Below, piece by piece: positions 20,390-32,440 of a stretch of 47,124 bases of DNA (position 1 is its first letter; each line of letters opens with the position of its first letter). A program made the translations under genes and the position numbers. Location: contig RDEW01000135.1 in assembly GCA_011109175.1 (NCBI GenBank), positions 1 to 47,124 of the forward strand, written 5' to 3'. A model generated the notes under the pieces. That model did no database searches and had not been told where the DNA came from. It was given only the letters and a program-made list of their open reading frames with translations. This DNA is from Dicyema japonicum. Lineage: Eukaryota; Dicyemida; Rhombozoa; Dicyemidae.

Positions 20390-21531
20390 GCAAATTTTGT
20401 TTTTTGTCGGGTCCAACCTCAGGAATTATCTCAAACGTAAAAAGCACCTAAAAAATATGACGCACAATCAAACTAATAAAAGAAAGGAATTATCTCAAAC
20501 GTAAAAAGCACCTAACAAAATGTGATACTAACAGAATCCGTGCACTGAACATGGAGATCAACGAAAAGACAAAACTTCTCCAAATAACATAACTGGGTCG
20601 AATTTCTAATACTATGAAAAAATAGTTAACTTATGGAGGATGCTGCGAAATGTCAAAAACGCTGAAAACAAAATCGAGGGAGAGTGTGAACAGGAGATGG
20701 ATCTGAAAAAATTTATCAAACAATTGAATAAGCCACAAACCATTCCAAAGGATGGATATTCCTCCACAAAAAAACCGAAACCGTAAAGGAGGCATCCAAC
20801 TGGTCGACGAGGACGAGTACACTATGGTAATCGATGTTCCGTATCGAGACTATTAGCAAATGGCGTTCTCCAGGGCTCCCCATTATCTCCCCTCTTGTTT
20901 AAAGTAATGATGAATGACTTACCACTCGTACAGGAAGACGATGACATATTATTAATGCGGATGATGTAGTCATTGAAGCAACGAGAAGAGTAAAGGATAA
21001 TCTGAATAAACTAAGTTTATGGCTTTGGGAAAATCAATTGACTGCTAGTCCGGTCACACTGGATGGGAAGAATATCCCGGAAAACAAATACCAGATAATC
21101 TTGGGAATTACCTTTGATACCTTCTTAACCTTTATAAAACATGTCGAAAATATGTTATTGTACGAGGAAAATCAACTTCCTAAAAGCGTTCTTGGGAAAC
21201 CTAAGAGACAAAAAAGATCTGAGTGGACTGGATGTCATATACAAACAGTTCATCGAGTCTACAATAGGTTACGCATGTAATGTCTGGGGATCTAACCTTG
21301 CTGCAACGAATTTGGAGAAGAATCTGCAACATTCATGTGAAGGCCGCAAACCTACTAAGAAAATCTTGAAAAAATGATAGAGGCGACTGTAACAGTGTCC
21401 CTGCGAAAGACTCGAGTATGCGGAAATTGACCGATCTATGAGAACGACCGTTATTTGCTCAGTTCCACTTAATAGCCGCTGGTCTCCTACAAATTAGTAG
21501 GGTCGGGGTCACTTAAACAAACTAACTAATC
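20390..21531 (+). mobile_element. Family 2 LINE fragment with RT and 3' tail, heavily decayed
   Basis: Linker relics (LWRMLRNVKNAENKIEGE) precede the RT box LANGVLQGSPLSPLLFKVMM; the following catalytic box is wrecked (ADDV visible only out of frame near 20955). Later come QIILGITFDTFLTFIKHVEN and the C-terminal LIAAGLLQISRVGVT followed by an AAACAAACTAACTAA tail (to 21531), the same ending as the minus-strand copy at 39.6 kb. A 28-bp word beginning GGAATTATCTCAAACGTAAA is duplicated about 74 bp apart (20413 and 20487). Confidence 0.75.
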
Positions 21532-21573
21532 GTATGATCCTTACGGGTTTCAGTAAATCCATAAGATATTGTC

Positions 21574-24155
21574 TTGGAATATAAAGTTGACCACACTGTG
21601 GAAGAGTGGCAAAAAAACCCGACCAAACTGGATGAATTCTACTCAGCATTATCAAAGACGTATAGTGAATATGAGTCGTCCTCACTTATATTCATTGCTA
21701 GCGATCTGAATGCGAAAATCGGAACAAAAAAGAGCTCAGAAGATACCTTCATGGGAAGACACGGACGTGGGAAAAGAAACCTTCCTGGGACCATATTTGG
21801 CCATTTCTGCACGGTAAACAAACTGTTCTTGTGCAACACCGCATTCTCTCATCGTGCATGCCACATAACCACTTGGATGGGCGAAAGAAGAAACCCAGAA
21901 GGAAAACTAGTCCCTATATACAACCAAATTGACTATATTATATGCCGGATCAATGACAAACGTTCTCTTATAAACGCACGCTCATACGAAGGTTCAACAA
22001 CTGTTAGCGATCACAGAATGGTTATTGTCACCTTCAGCCTGGCGAAACATCAAACATAAGAAACATAATAACATTACAAACAATAATTATGAGAATACAA
22101 GAAATGGATACGCGAGGGGAAAACTTATCTCTCATCCACAGTCAAAAATTATTAAAAATACATCTGCTCTCATCTGAAGGACCCAACAGTAGGAATTTCG
22201 TGGGATCACACAAAGTATATAATAAACGAAGCAGCAAGCCAGTACCTCGGCACGCGAGAGATGCCCAGTAAGGGTCGGACGACACATACAGAACTAGTAA
22301 TGGAGTTAGCAAAGGAGTTAAAAGAAATCCATACAAAAAAACTAAACGAAAAAGACTATAACAAGAGAAAAGCCCTTCAGGGGCAGAGGGACCAAATCCG
22401 TAGACTGAACAAGACTCCACCAAGAAGAACTTCTTCGCAAAATCGATGAAGTATCCAAACTAAAGGATAATTCACAAATGTATATGGGCGCTCGTTTACT
22501 ACGCCACAAAAACCAGAAGGAACGAATAATCATCAAAGACAAAAATGGCAAGACATTACTGAATACTGAAGAGCAAGCGGAGGTAATTGCAACACATTTT
22601 GAGAAACTTTTTAATGTGGCTACAACAATCCCCCCATTCAAAGGAAAGCCTAGACCTTTAAAAGAACCAATTTCAATTTTGGAAGTAAAAACAGCATGTC
22701 AAAAACTAAAAAAATAACAGAAGCCCTGGACCAGATACGATAAACCCAAAATTACTGAAATACGGGCCTGACCCCCTTTTTGAAAAAATCGCTACACTAC
22801 TAAATGAAATGTTTTCAACTAACTCAACCTTGCCCTGGGAACGAGATTACTAATACCTATACAAAAACCCAATAAACCCAAAGGACCGGTTGAAAACTTA
22901 CGACCTATCATATTATCAAATTCGCTACGGAAAGTCTTAGCTAACATTGTATTGGAACGAATAAAAGGACCCGCATATGAATACCCGAAAGTCAAAGTGG
23001 GTTCAGAGAAGGAAGATCAACAGCTGATGCAGTCTGGAGTCACAGATGCAGATGTGCAACACATCAAAGATATTTCAATGCCACCCACATTCTGGGAATA
23101 GATCTATCAACAGCCTTTGACTTGGTTAACAGAAAAAAATGATGACAGTGCTGGAAGGGTTTATTGACGAATCGAGTCTAAGAATAATTCAAATCTTTCT
23201 ATCTAACACAGAACTCCTTGTGAGAGTTGGAAAAACCTACTTAAGAAAATTTGAAACAAACACAGGCACTCCTCAAGGAGACTCCCTCTCTCCCCTACTA
23301 TTCACAATACTTGGAGGCCGCTATGAGGAAACTGAGACCAATATAATATCAAAGGAAAAATAGAAGAAGTGATTTATGCTGATGATGTTGACTTAATTTC
23401 TGAAGACAAAGAACTCCTGGAGCATGTACTAGAAAAAGCACCAGATATACTTGAGGAATGGTTTCTCACCGTGAACAGAGAAAAAACAGAAGACGGATGA
23501 ACAACTCACTCGAAGAATGGAGACACATAAGAAACTTGGCTCTCTACTAGGAGATAGCGAAGACATCATACGGAGAAAAACATTGGCAAATGCGGCATTA
23601 CAAAGGCTGAAAAATCTTTGGCTAAACGGAAAGATATAACATAAAACAAAGGATTATGTTATACGACACTTTTATCAAACCAATTCTACTATACAACTCT
23701 GGGACCTGGGCCACCTCTAAAGAGCAATTGGAGAGGCTATACACATTTCACAGGAATCATCTAAGAAACATAACTGGAATGTCCTGGCTATCCAAGATTT
23801 CGCGGAATGGACTGCACAATAAGTGTGACTGTATACCATTAAGCCACGAGATCATGAGCTCTCGTTGGAGACTTTTTGGACACGTCCTGAGGTTGGACCC
23901 GATATCCCCTCCGAATATCGCAATGGAAGATTACTACCCTCCCGGTCGAAACCGAGAACTACCCTCTGGTCGTTCTACAAAACGATCTGAAAGCCGTAAA
24001 GAAAACATTGGCATTTGGTGACGATCTGGACTCACTGAGGGACCTAGCAAAGAACAGAAGAGCTTGGAGCAACCTAACTAATTCTCTTATATTTTTTGCT
24101 GCACATGCAGGGCTATAAATAATATGGCTCTCGTGAAAGTGCTAATAATATAACC
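21574..24155 (+). mobile_element. Family 1 LINE, APE endonuclease to 3' tail, broken
   Basis: Begins inside the AP-endonuclease-like domain (161-codon frame 21574-22059: FIASDLNAKIG, MGRHGRGKRN, NQIDYIICR and the terminal SDHRMVIV motif). It continues through linker pieces to an RT with TGTPQGDSLSPLLF, ADDVDL (near 23380) and the C-terminal block KPILLYNSGTW and RLFGHVLRLDP. At least six frameshifts or stops divide it. The 3' end (24095-24155) has GCTGCACATGC, a GCTATA...TATGGC stem and a TAATAATAT tail. It lies directly behind the family 2 copy that ends at 21531. Confidence 0.9.
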
Positions 24156-24428
24156 AACCTATACATTTTTATCACAAACATCTTCAAAATGGCAGAAAAT
24201 AAAATATTTAGATAATAAACTTATGAAAAATATTGGAATTTAATGACCTAATTGACAATGTGTTATCCCAATTAAAAACTGTCAATCATAATATATTCAA
24301 TCACCTTCAATGTATATATTAACACAACATTTTCGGTTATTAAATCTACAATGGGGTGAAGTCGTCAAGTCGACCTTTTCGCTATTAATTATTTATTTTT
24401 GATCAAAATTGGTAAAGTACTTCATGAA
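24156..24428. other. AT-rich, no feature seen
   Basis: No open frame, tRNA-like fold or recognised repeat between the family 1 tail and the family 2 tail. Confidence 0.5.
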
Positions 24429-24560
24429 TGAGAAGAGCTGTTCAGGATTCCCGACCCCGCCGGACTCGTCCTCACCTTTGTCGGTCTGGGATCACTTAGT
24501 TAGACAAGAACTTTTATTTCTTTCTCTTTGACCAGTGATCCTGGAGGTAATAATAATAAA
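24429..24560 (+). mobile_element. Solo 3' tail of a family 2 LINE
   Basis: About 130 bp closely matching 11176-11300, including AGGATT..CGACCCC.CCGGACTCGTCCTC, GGATCACTTAGTT and CAGTGATCCTG.AGGTAATAATAATA. Only the final C-terminal codons and the TAA-rich end are present, as in a strongly 5'-truncated, dead-on-arrival insertion. Higher identity to the 11.2-kb copy than seen between coding parts suggests a shared recent subfamily. Confidence 0.85.
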
Positions 24561-24574
24561 GTACTTCATAACTG

Positions 24575-24860
24575 AATAATTGATATTAGAACATCAGAAT
24601 TAATGTTCCGAAAGTCCATCAGAGAGTACTCGCTTGTTTGGATGGAAAATAGATATTTACTCTATGTGGAATGGGTAGATGTGGAAGATCTCTTAGAAGG
24701 AAATGAGTTAATTCCACAATTTCTACTTAATAGCTTAGCTATTTTGTTTGACTTGCAATGATTTTATCATGAAAACGATCTGTAGCAAATGTCAATAAAT
24801 GTTACAAAAATTTGTTATAAATCTTATTAGTTAACTATGTAATTAATTGATTGGAATTTG
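24575..24860 (-). pseudogene. Decayed host exons, unknown gene (duplicated at 14.3 kb)
   Basis: The minus-strand reading yields FATDRFHDKIIASQTK near 24765 and, after a possible 28-nt intron, IYPFHIDEYSLMDF and RNINSDV near 24590-24650. The segment 24725-24860 is similar to 14340-14470. It lies just downstream of the first lectin-like copy on the same strand. Frames are not continuous and the family is not recognised. Confidence 0.35.
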
Positions 24861-24984
24861 AAGTCCAAAAATCAACTATCAAAAAATAAAAAAAAGTATT
24901 CATTTAACTATGATTTGAAATTTTATCAACTAGTACTACTTATTAAATAATTCAAACTTAATGATTAGAGAATAACGGAAGTAG

Positions 24985-26021
24985 TTAACGAATCATTAGT
25001 TTGTTAATTATTTGGGGGAACATCCAAGGAAATGTGAAGGGACAAAACGTTGTGATAGGCATTATGAAGGGTCGCACCGTTGTACCTAGTGTTTGTCCCG
25101 GAAACATGTTTAATATTGATGATATGTCATCTATAATCAGATAATATAGGAACTTGTCTCACATATTACATCATTCATAATGTAATGTGTGATGCTTCGC
25201 TAAAATCTCTCATTTCATTAGAGCAATAATCAATAATTTTAGTATCATTTGAGTTACCACGTCTGTCTATGACAAATGAATCACCCTTCATTAAATCTGA
25301 ACAATTATTATAAAGTTACTATAGATTAATTCTTGCTCCTGATCATCGTTAATTTCAACTACAGAAGCAGAATATTGTCCACATACTGCATTAATATGTC
25401 TTAATTCAGTAAATGAATGATTGACGATATATCCTCTCCCATTATGTATATAATAAGTAACATGGTTTCCCTGTGCAAAAATCGATATATCTGTCCTCTG
25501 AGGAGTAAGAGAAATTCCTTGAGGCACATAATGATTAAAATCAAGAATATTGTTATCTAAATAATATGTATTAATACCTTTTTCGCATACAAATACTAAT
25601 TCTTCGAATAATTGTCGAAAAGTCATGGCTCCTTGACAATATTTAACACCAATGCGAGAAGCAAAATTCATGTCGTACAGTCCACTAAAGTTCAAATACG
25701 GCTAAAATTCTTGATTAACAAAAACCATGTCTCTATTATCGTTTAAAGAAAATCTTCCGTAATGGTATTTTCCTTGAATCCAAAAGTCATCACGAATATA
25801 ATCTATCAAATACCAGAATCACTCACGACTCAATGCTAAAAGTTCATCAAAATCGTTTATGATAACTGGATAATGACCGTTAGTACAAGCTGTAAATATA
25901 TTTCTATTACCATAAATATGATATCCATGATTTCTATAATTAAAAGTTCTGTAACATGCTTAAATTCATAAAGTAATATACTTGTTAAAGGGGATAGCAG
26001 CAAAGTGATAAAAATATTCAT
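24985..26021 (-). CDS. Secreted tandem C-type-lectin-like protein, copy 1, six exons
   Basis: Exons (minus): 26021-25956, 25933-25827, 25802-25726, 25701-25320, 25296-25154 and 25130-24985; introns 22, 24, 24, 23 and 23 nt. A hydrophobic start (MNIFITLLLSPLTSILL) looks like a signal peptide. Domain 1 shows HYPVIINDFDELLAL, DDFWIQGKYHYGRF and ends FRQLFEELVFVCEKG; domain 2 shows GRGYIVNH, INAVCGQYSASVVEINDDQE and ends DVICET. The pattern Cys...IND..E...FWI...FVCE is the usual C-type-lectin fold skeleton; the canonical Ca-binding EPN/QPD and WND motifs are not evident, so sugar binding is uncertain. Two single-base frame breaks (near the end of exon 1 and in exon 5 near 25200) mean it may be a pseudogene or carry consensus errors. 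The domain assignment is by eye. Confidence 0.7.
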
Positions 26022-26412
26022 CTGTCGTCTATTATAAGATTTTTGTCTATATATATAAAAATAATTTCCTAGAAATCTCAAATATTTTCTGTGAAAAAAT
26101 CGATAATCGAATCTTAATATCTGATTTACTTGTTCTTGTTGAAAAATGGTCTAAAATTATATTATCCCTCACTAATTTATTAGGATATTCTTCTATTTAG
26201 TGAGAATTGAACAGTAAATAAAAATCCAAGGAATTTCAAGAATTTATGGTTTTCATTCACACATTCACAAAATAAGATTTGTTCTATGTCGGATAATATA
26301 TACTTGCTATTTGGTAATCATAATGTCAGTTTTATCCTTAAAATAGTTAAAATCCTAAATTCTCTTATTCTCTTATGGATCAAAAGTTAATTTCAATTAT
26401 AAAATGTCACAT
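26022..26412. promoter_or_regulatory. Conserved upstream region of the lectin-like gene
   Basis: A word at about 26228-26265 (AAGGAATTTCAAGAATTT followed by TTTTCATTCA) recurs at about 38173-38205 upstream of copy 2, about 200 bp before each ATG, so the promoter was duplicated with the gene. The rest is AT-rich without other features. Confidence 0.5.
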
Positions 26413-26884
26413 GAAGCCTGTTTTTCACGTGTTTCATTTATGTTCCTTTAAGTCTATGGGAAGCCTGTTTTTCACGTGTTTCATTTATGTTCCTTTAAGT
26501 CTATGGGAAGCCTGTTTTTCACGTGTTTCATTTATGTTCCTTTAAGTCTATGGGAAGCCTGTTTTTCACGTGTTTCATTTATGTTCCTTTAAGTCTATGG
26601 GAAGCTGGAAGCCTGTTTTTCACGTGTTTCATTTATGTTCCTTTAAGTCTATGGGAAGCCTGTTTTTCACGTGTTTCATTTATGTTCCTTTAAGTCTATG
26701 GGAAGCTGGGAAGCCTGTTTTTCACGTGTTTCATTTATGTTCCTTTAAGTCTATGGGAAGCTGTTTTTCACGTGTTTCATTTATGTTCCTTTAAGTCTAT
26801 GGGAAGCTGGGAAGCCTGTTTTTCACGTGTTTCATTTATGTTCCTTTAAGTCTACGGAAAGCCTGTTTTTCACGTGTTTCATGT
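26413..26884 (+). repeat. 47-bp satellite, nine full units plus a partial one
   Basis: Units begin GAAGCCTGTTTTTCACGTGT and end AAGTCTATGG. Units 1-4 have an exact 47-bp period (26413, 26460, 26507, 26554); later units carry 8 to 10-bp insertions repeating GAAGCTGG or GGAAGCTGGG, and unit 8 loses the GCC. The final copy breaks off after CACGTGTTTCAT. Every unit contains one CACGTG. Because the unit is nearly free of stops in one frame it gives a meaningless open frame at 26570-26794. Confidence 0.95.
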
Positions 26885-27329
26885 TATTATTTATTTCAAA
26901 ACCCCAAGACCACCAAAAAAAGAAAGAATTAACTTGCTAAATTAAGTGATCCGATGAACCCAAATATTGAAAAATTTGTGTCTAATTTTTTCAAAATTAT
27001 TGTTCACATTAATTATCAAATTTTTTATTTCCAACTCGTTCCCATATAGGTTTTTCCGGTGGGCGATATTTTTTAAAAGTTTGTTAAAGGAGGCGATGAT
27101 CTGAATAAGTTTGGGAACCCTTGATCTACATAAACAATATATTGAGTATTTAAATCTTTTTTTCTTTCTTCTGTTTCATTCAGAATAAACCACTTTTTCC
27201 AGTAGATTTATTAACCTTTTTTGCATTTTTTAGTAAGACGTGTTATAATGTAGGATATTTAGTAGACAGATTAGTTACTGTTTACTAAACCGAGTGTTTT
27301 CTTTTCTTCTGGTTGGTCTCTTCTAGATG
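26885..27329. other. Noncoding, with a hAT-like terminal sequence at 27107-27123
   Basis: AAGTTTGGGAACCCTTG at 27107-27123 is the reverse complement of CAAGGGTTCCCAAACTT, a typical hAT terminal inverted repeat. The preceding 200 bp (from about 26890) could be the degenerate 3' end of such a transposon. No transposase was recognised. Confidence 0.45.
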
Positions 27330-27790
27330 CATATCACTTTCCATGATTTTGTTCTCTTTTTATATCTTTCATTTCATCTAAAATTTTGGTTGATGTGGTG
27401 ACGTGCCTTTCTTGCACAAGATGTCTTCTTCATGCACTCAATCCTCCCTGTTCTCTATTGGAGCATTCAATGTAAGAGGACTAACATCACACGTAAAAGG
27501 ACAACACTTATGTGCGGACCTCTAATGATACGGAATATCTGTATGCTGTCTCCAGGAAACTAAAGTCCCCAATGGTCAGGATGAAACAATGAACGGGTAT
27601 CGAGTGTTCCTGTTGCCATCAGACTGCCGACATTATGGAATGGAATTCGTAATACGCATGGACGCAGCTGTGGCGGCTCATAGAGCATGTAATATCAACG
27701 ACAGGATTGCCATCCTTCAACTACGCCTCGGAAACAACCGTAATACTATCGATTATCAATGTATATGCACGACCTTTTTGGTGAGGTGGT
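27330..27790 (+). mobile_element. Family 1 LINE, 5' end of ORF2 only
   Basis: Begins with about 70 bp of 5' leader that recurs at 32955-33025, then a frame from 27421 with FSIGAFNVRGL, VCCLQETKVPNG, YRVFLLPSDCRHYG and INDRIAILQLRLG: the N-terminal half of an AP-endonuclease domain. Breaks off near 27790, where another copy begins. One stop lies inside (near 27523). This is the only place where the start of family 1 ORF2 is reasonably preserved. Confidence 0.8.
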
Positions 27791-27829
27791 GACGTGCCTC
27801 GATTCTTCTTAGTACAACGGTTAAGAAAA

Positions 27830-30262
27830 ATGTTTTTAAAAACAATCATTATACAATCGAGAACTCAGGCTAATGACGTTTAACTTACGTGGAATATCGA
27901 AAGATTGGACAAGGAAAGTACTTTGTGACGATCTCGAGAGTACAAAATATCTATTGGCTGCCTAAAAGAGACGAAAATCGAAAATGGACGCGATGAGACA
28001 TGGAACAATTACTGACTGATTCTCATCCCAACTGAATGCAAGCATTACGGCAAGGATTTGCTCTACACGTGGATTACCTCAAAAAAATTACATAGCTATT
28101 GGAGAGTCAACGACCGAATATGTGTCCTACAAGTCAAACTAAATGAACTATGCCCGTCCAAGAATCTATTAACTGTCGTAAATGTCTATGCACCACACTG
28201 TGGACGAGTAATCAAGAACCCCAGTGAGCTCGAGGAATTCTACTAAGAACTATCAAGCACATACTCTAATAATGCTTCCTCGTCTCTTGTCTTTGTTGCG
28301 GAAGATATGAATACAATGGCCGGAATGCAAACGGGGTCCGAAGAATCCTCTATTGGAAGACACGGGCGCGGTAGGAGAAATGCATCTGAAGCCTCTCTGG
28401 TGAACTTCTGCGAGGAAATAGCCTTTTCCTGTGCAACACGGCTTTCACGCACTCAGCTTGCCACAAGACGACGTGGCATGGACAAAGAAAAAACTCTGTC
28501 GGGGAGACCGTGAATATATACAATCAAATCGACTACATTATCTGCCGAAAGTCTGATAAACACGTGCTAAATAATGCACGTTCCTACCAGGGACAACAAC
28601 TGAGCGACCACAAGATCGTCATTGCAAAACTTTATGTAAAAAAGCACCTGACTGGAAAAAAAGTACATTGAAAACGCGAAGAAGGGAAGACAAAGGCCCA
28701 ATATATACTTTCAGACAGAAAATTGTGGTTATAGCCCCAGAGCTAAATGTCACGAACAAATCGAGACTCTTATGGAGAAAACCGCACCGGAATCATCAGT
28801 ACGAACTCTGTGGGATCAAACAAAGCGGGTAATCTCCAAGTCGGCCAATATATGCCTTGGAGTCCGAAATCATCACGCCCTAAAATTGGATCACCACCAG
28901 AACGTGCCAGATATGGCAAAGCATTGCTGAGAGCTACGGCTAAAAGCGACAAACACGTCAGACGAGAGTAAAAACAAAAGCTTAATATCCAACAAAGGGA
29001 ACTAAAATGGAAAATCAAACAGATGAACAGTAAACACTCACGGGAAATTATTACATCCCTATTAAAAGATGTGGAATGCCTAAAGGACAATTCAAGGATG
29101 TATGCGGCTTTGCGGCTGCTGCGGACAAAGAAAGGACAAAACACCCTTCACGTCAAAGACAATGATGGAAAATTCGTGGGTAACCCGGAAGAAAAAGCAG
29201 AATTGATTGCACGACACTTCGAAACACTGTTGAATTAAGAAATTAAGGACTTTCTTCTTTTCCAAGGAGAAGCAATGGCGCTAAAAATCCCAATTACAGT
29301 GGAAGAGGTGGAATTAACGATAAATAAACTGAAGAACAACAAGAGTGCTGGGGAGCAACTTCCCGCAGTTTCAAAACAACGATTGGGATACCTCAGGGTG
29401 ATTCCCTCTCCCCTTTACTATTCACCATATACCTTGAATCTGCACTCCGCGACCTCCGTAAATCCTATATAGGAGACATAGAAGAGACATCTTATGCGGG
29501 TGTTGTGGATTTCGTATCACGGGACGAGACCGCACTCCAACACCTACTAGAAAATGCACCTGCGGAGCTTGAGAAATGGTTTCTCAGCGTAAATGTAAAC
29601 AAAACTGAAATTACGGAAATCAAAAGAGAAGACGATATTACTCATGAAAGATGGAGACGTATTAATAAGCTCGGCTCTCTACTAGGAGTCGCTGAAGATG
29701 TACTGAGGAAAGGAACACTGGCAAATGCGGCAATTGCTAAACTGAAGAAAGGATGGCTATGAGCCAAAGGACTTGGAATTGAGATCAGATGCAGGCTTTA
29801 CTACGCGGTTGTGAAACCGATCCTACTGTACAACGCTGGGACATGGGGAAGTTCTTTCACTTAACTATTGAAACTGGATTCGTTCCATAGAAGGCAACTA
29901 AGAAGCTTACTCGGAATGGAATGGCCACGTAGAATATCAACGACTGGTATCTACAAGTGTATGTGTTCTTACATCACCATGGATGTGATAGATTCCCGGT
30001 GGAGGCTATTTGGGCATGTACTAAGAATGAACCCGGACGCACCCGCTAACAAAGATATAGAAGATTACTTTGACAGTTGCGACAAACCCTTCCGCGGACG
30101 ACCTAGATTGACACTTCCGACTGTCTTAAACAAAGACCTAAATCGTGTGAGAAAAAATCTAAAGACGGGGGACGACCTGGACGAATTGAAATTACTTGCA
30201 TTCGACAGAGGAAGATGGAAAAGACTAACTATAAATATTGGTTTTTTTTCCGTATTGAACAT
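27830..30262 (+). mobile_element. Family 1 LINE, near full-length ORF2, decayed
   Basis: Starts with a second endonuclease N-terminus (LMTFNLRGISKDWTRK), then GRHGRGRRN near 28360, TSYAGVVDF in place of the YADD box near 29500 (catalytic aspartates lost), TPQGDSLSPLLF near 29390 and the C-terminal block (AVVKPILLYNAGTW, WRLFGHVLRMNPDAPAN, PFRGRPRLTL, DRGRWKRLT) to 30240. A deletion near 29350 removes RT motifs between KNNKSAG and the PQGD region. The 3' hairpin is missing; the element is fused at about 30262 to the next copy. Confidence 0.88.
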
Positions 30263-32440
30263 GTACAGTAGCATGATGACCTCAAGTGATCACAGACTAC
30301 TAGTGGCACGTCTCACTCTAAAGCGACGCTTTGGAATCTCGAGCACTGGTAGCTCGTACGCGGAGCAGGACCTCGGCCGTGAAGGCTTTATGTGCTTCAA
30401 ACAATACTCGTAAAAAGTACGTCTAAAATATCGAACCTTTTGGAAAATGTCGACACTAATATGTCACCCGGGCTGCTATGGGGGAATATTTTTATCAGAG
30501 TCAGGCAAGCTGCTGGGATGGTATTAGGGAATCGCCCAAGGAGGTTCAAGGGAACTTTTGACAAAGAAATAGAAGAACTGTCAAAAAACCAAAGGAAACT
30601 CAGACTCTTAATCGAGTCGTCAAACTTGACTAGCCAAACTGATTCTCTTAGAAGAGAACGCAACAGAATCAAATACAAAATAAAGAGAAGAGTGAGGGAA
30701 CTATCCCGGGATACACTGGATAACTCAGCAAAAGACTCCGAACATTACAAACATGGTGGAGAATGTTTGCTGCGCTTAAATAATTATCTCGCAATACCAG
30801 ACCGGAAAGAATCACAGTTCTTGATGATACAGGAAAAGTAATAATTAACGGCCAGGAATCAGCAAATAAAATTGCTGCTTTCTACAAAAAACGACTAAAT
30901 CTCAATGAACACTTGGAACCGTTCGAAGGAATCCCAGAGACTTGAATCAAAGCATCACGCATTACGAAGTCGTTTCAGCTTTGGGTAAGGTCAAGAATGG
31001 CAGAGCCCCTGGACCGGAATGCGTGAATGCAGAATTATTGAAATACACGCCAGACAGGATGGCTGAATTAATGTGCAATGTCTTGAACAGGACGTTCAAA
31101 TGTCACAGTCCATTTGATGCGGGGAATGGCACCTTGATCCAAAGTCAGAAACCTCGAAAGGAAAGAGGAAATATAAACAGCCTACGCCCGATTACACTAA
31201 TCGATACGATAAGAAAAATACTCTCCCTTATTGTGCTGGATCGTATTTCAGACCCTGTAAATGAGTTCCTGAACCCAAGTCAAAGTGGATTCAGACCTGG
31301 AATGTCGACTGCAGACGTTGTATGGAGCCACATGTGGATGTGTGCAATGTGCCAGAAACACAGAAGAAATCTCAATTTCTGGAATTGATTTATCCCTTGC
31401 TTTCGACACTATCAACCGCAAAAAGCTAATGCTTGTATTGGAAAGCATCTAGACGAGGATGCATCACGTATGATCAGATTTTTACTCTCCAACACATCGC
31501 TATCCGTGCGTGTGGGAAATTACAACTCAATGAAATTTAAAACCGACACTGACGCACCACAGGGAGACCCGTTATCTCCGGTCCTATTCATAATATACCT
31601 GGAGGCAGCTCTAAGACCTCTTCGGAAAAAAAATGCTTTACCAAAGTGATAGAAGTAATTTACGCCGACGATATTGACTTTGTCTGCCGGGATAGAGATA
31701 AGCTGGAAACTATACTAAAAATGATCCCTCAAGGCTTGGAGGACTGTCCCTGGTAGTAAACCCAGACAAAACGGAAAGAACTAGCATATCCCGTTGCACG
31801 ACGAGAAACGAGGAAAATTTAGAACATGCAAGAAAGTTGGATCTCTCCACGGCGACTCGGAGGACGTTATTCACAGGAATGCTCTGGCGGTTGCTTCTTT
31901 CAAAAAATTGTGGGCGATCTGGATGCGGCGAATGTACATAGGCACTCGACTTCGAATTCGGTTGTACAACTCCTTTATCGAACCAATTCTACTTTATAAC
32001 ACGAAGACCTGGGGCCTAACCACAAAAGAACTGGAAAACCTCAACTCTTTCCGCAAAAAACAACTGCAACTTCTTCTGGAAGTCTATTGGGCAAAACGGA
32101 TAACCAACGACGAGCTATATAGAATTACTCAAACAACAAAGATTTGGGAATAAAGTTACTTCTGCGAAATGGCAGCTTTTTGGACATCTAAGAGTTTCGG
32201 AAATAGCACCGGCTAATCAGGCCATGGAATCCTACTTTTTTGTATTAAACAAAACAACGTATCGAGGTCGACAAATAACAACGTTTCCGTCGATGCTCGA
32301 CAAATAACTCACTTGTATAAAAAGAAAACTGAAAACAGAAGAGGATCTGATGATTTGAGGGCGGATGCGAGAAACAGGGAGGATGGAAAAGATTCACAGG
32401 GAGTATCCAGAGATGCATGGCAAAGTGGAATCTCAAATTA
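30262..32440 (+). mobile_element. Family 1 LINE, 5'-truncated third copy
   Basis: Begins at the endonuclease end (TSSDHRLLVARLTLKRRF) and continues through the basic linker (30392-30841) and RT: KVKNGRAPGPECVNAELLKY, NSLRPITLIDTIRKILSLI, SQSGFRPGMSTADVVWSHMW, APQGDPLSPVLF and YADDIDF-like sequence near 31660. The C-terminal block is at 31794-32153 (KVGSLHGDSED, EPILLYNTKTWG). Five or more frame breaks. The 3' end is vague and lacks a clear TAA tail. With the two preceding pieces this makes three tandem family 1 remnants over 5 kb. Confidence 0.88.

Noticed and set aside
26570-26794. 74-codon open frame with repeated FHLCSFKSMGS text
   Set aside because: It is the translation of the 47-bp satellite and changes frame with unit length; not a gene.
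26413-26884. CRISPR-like array
   Set aside because: Units are contiguous, there are no unique spacers, and the genome is eukaryotic; it is a satellite.
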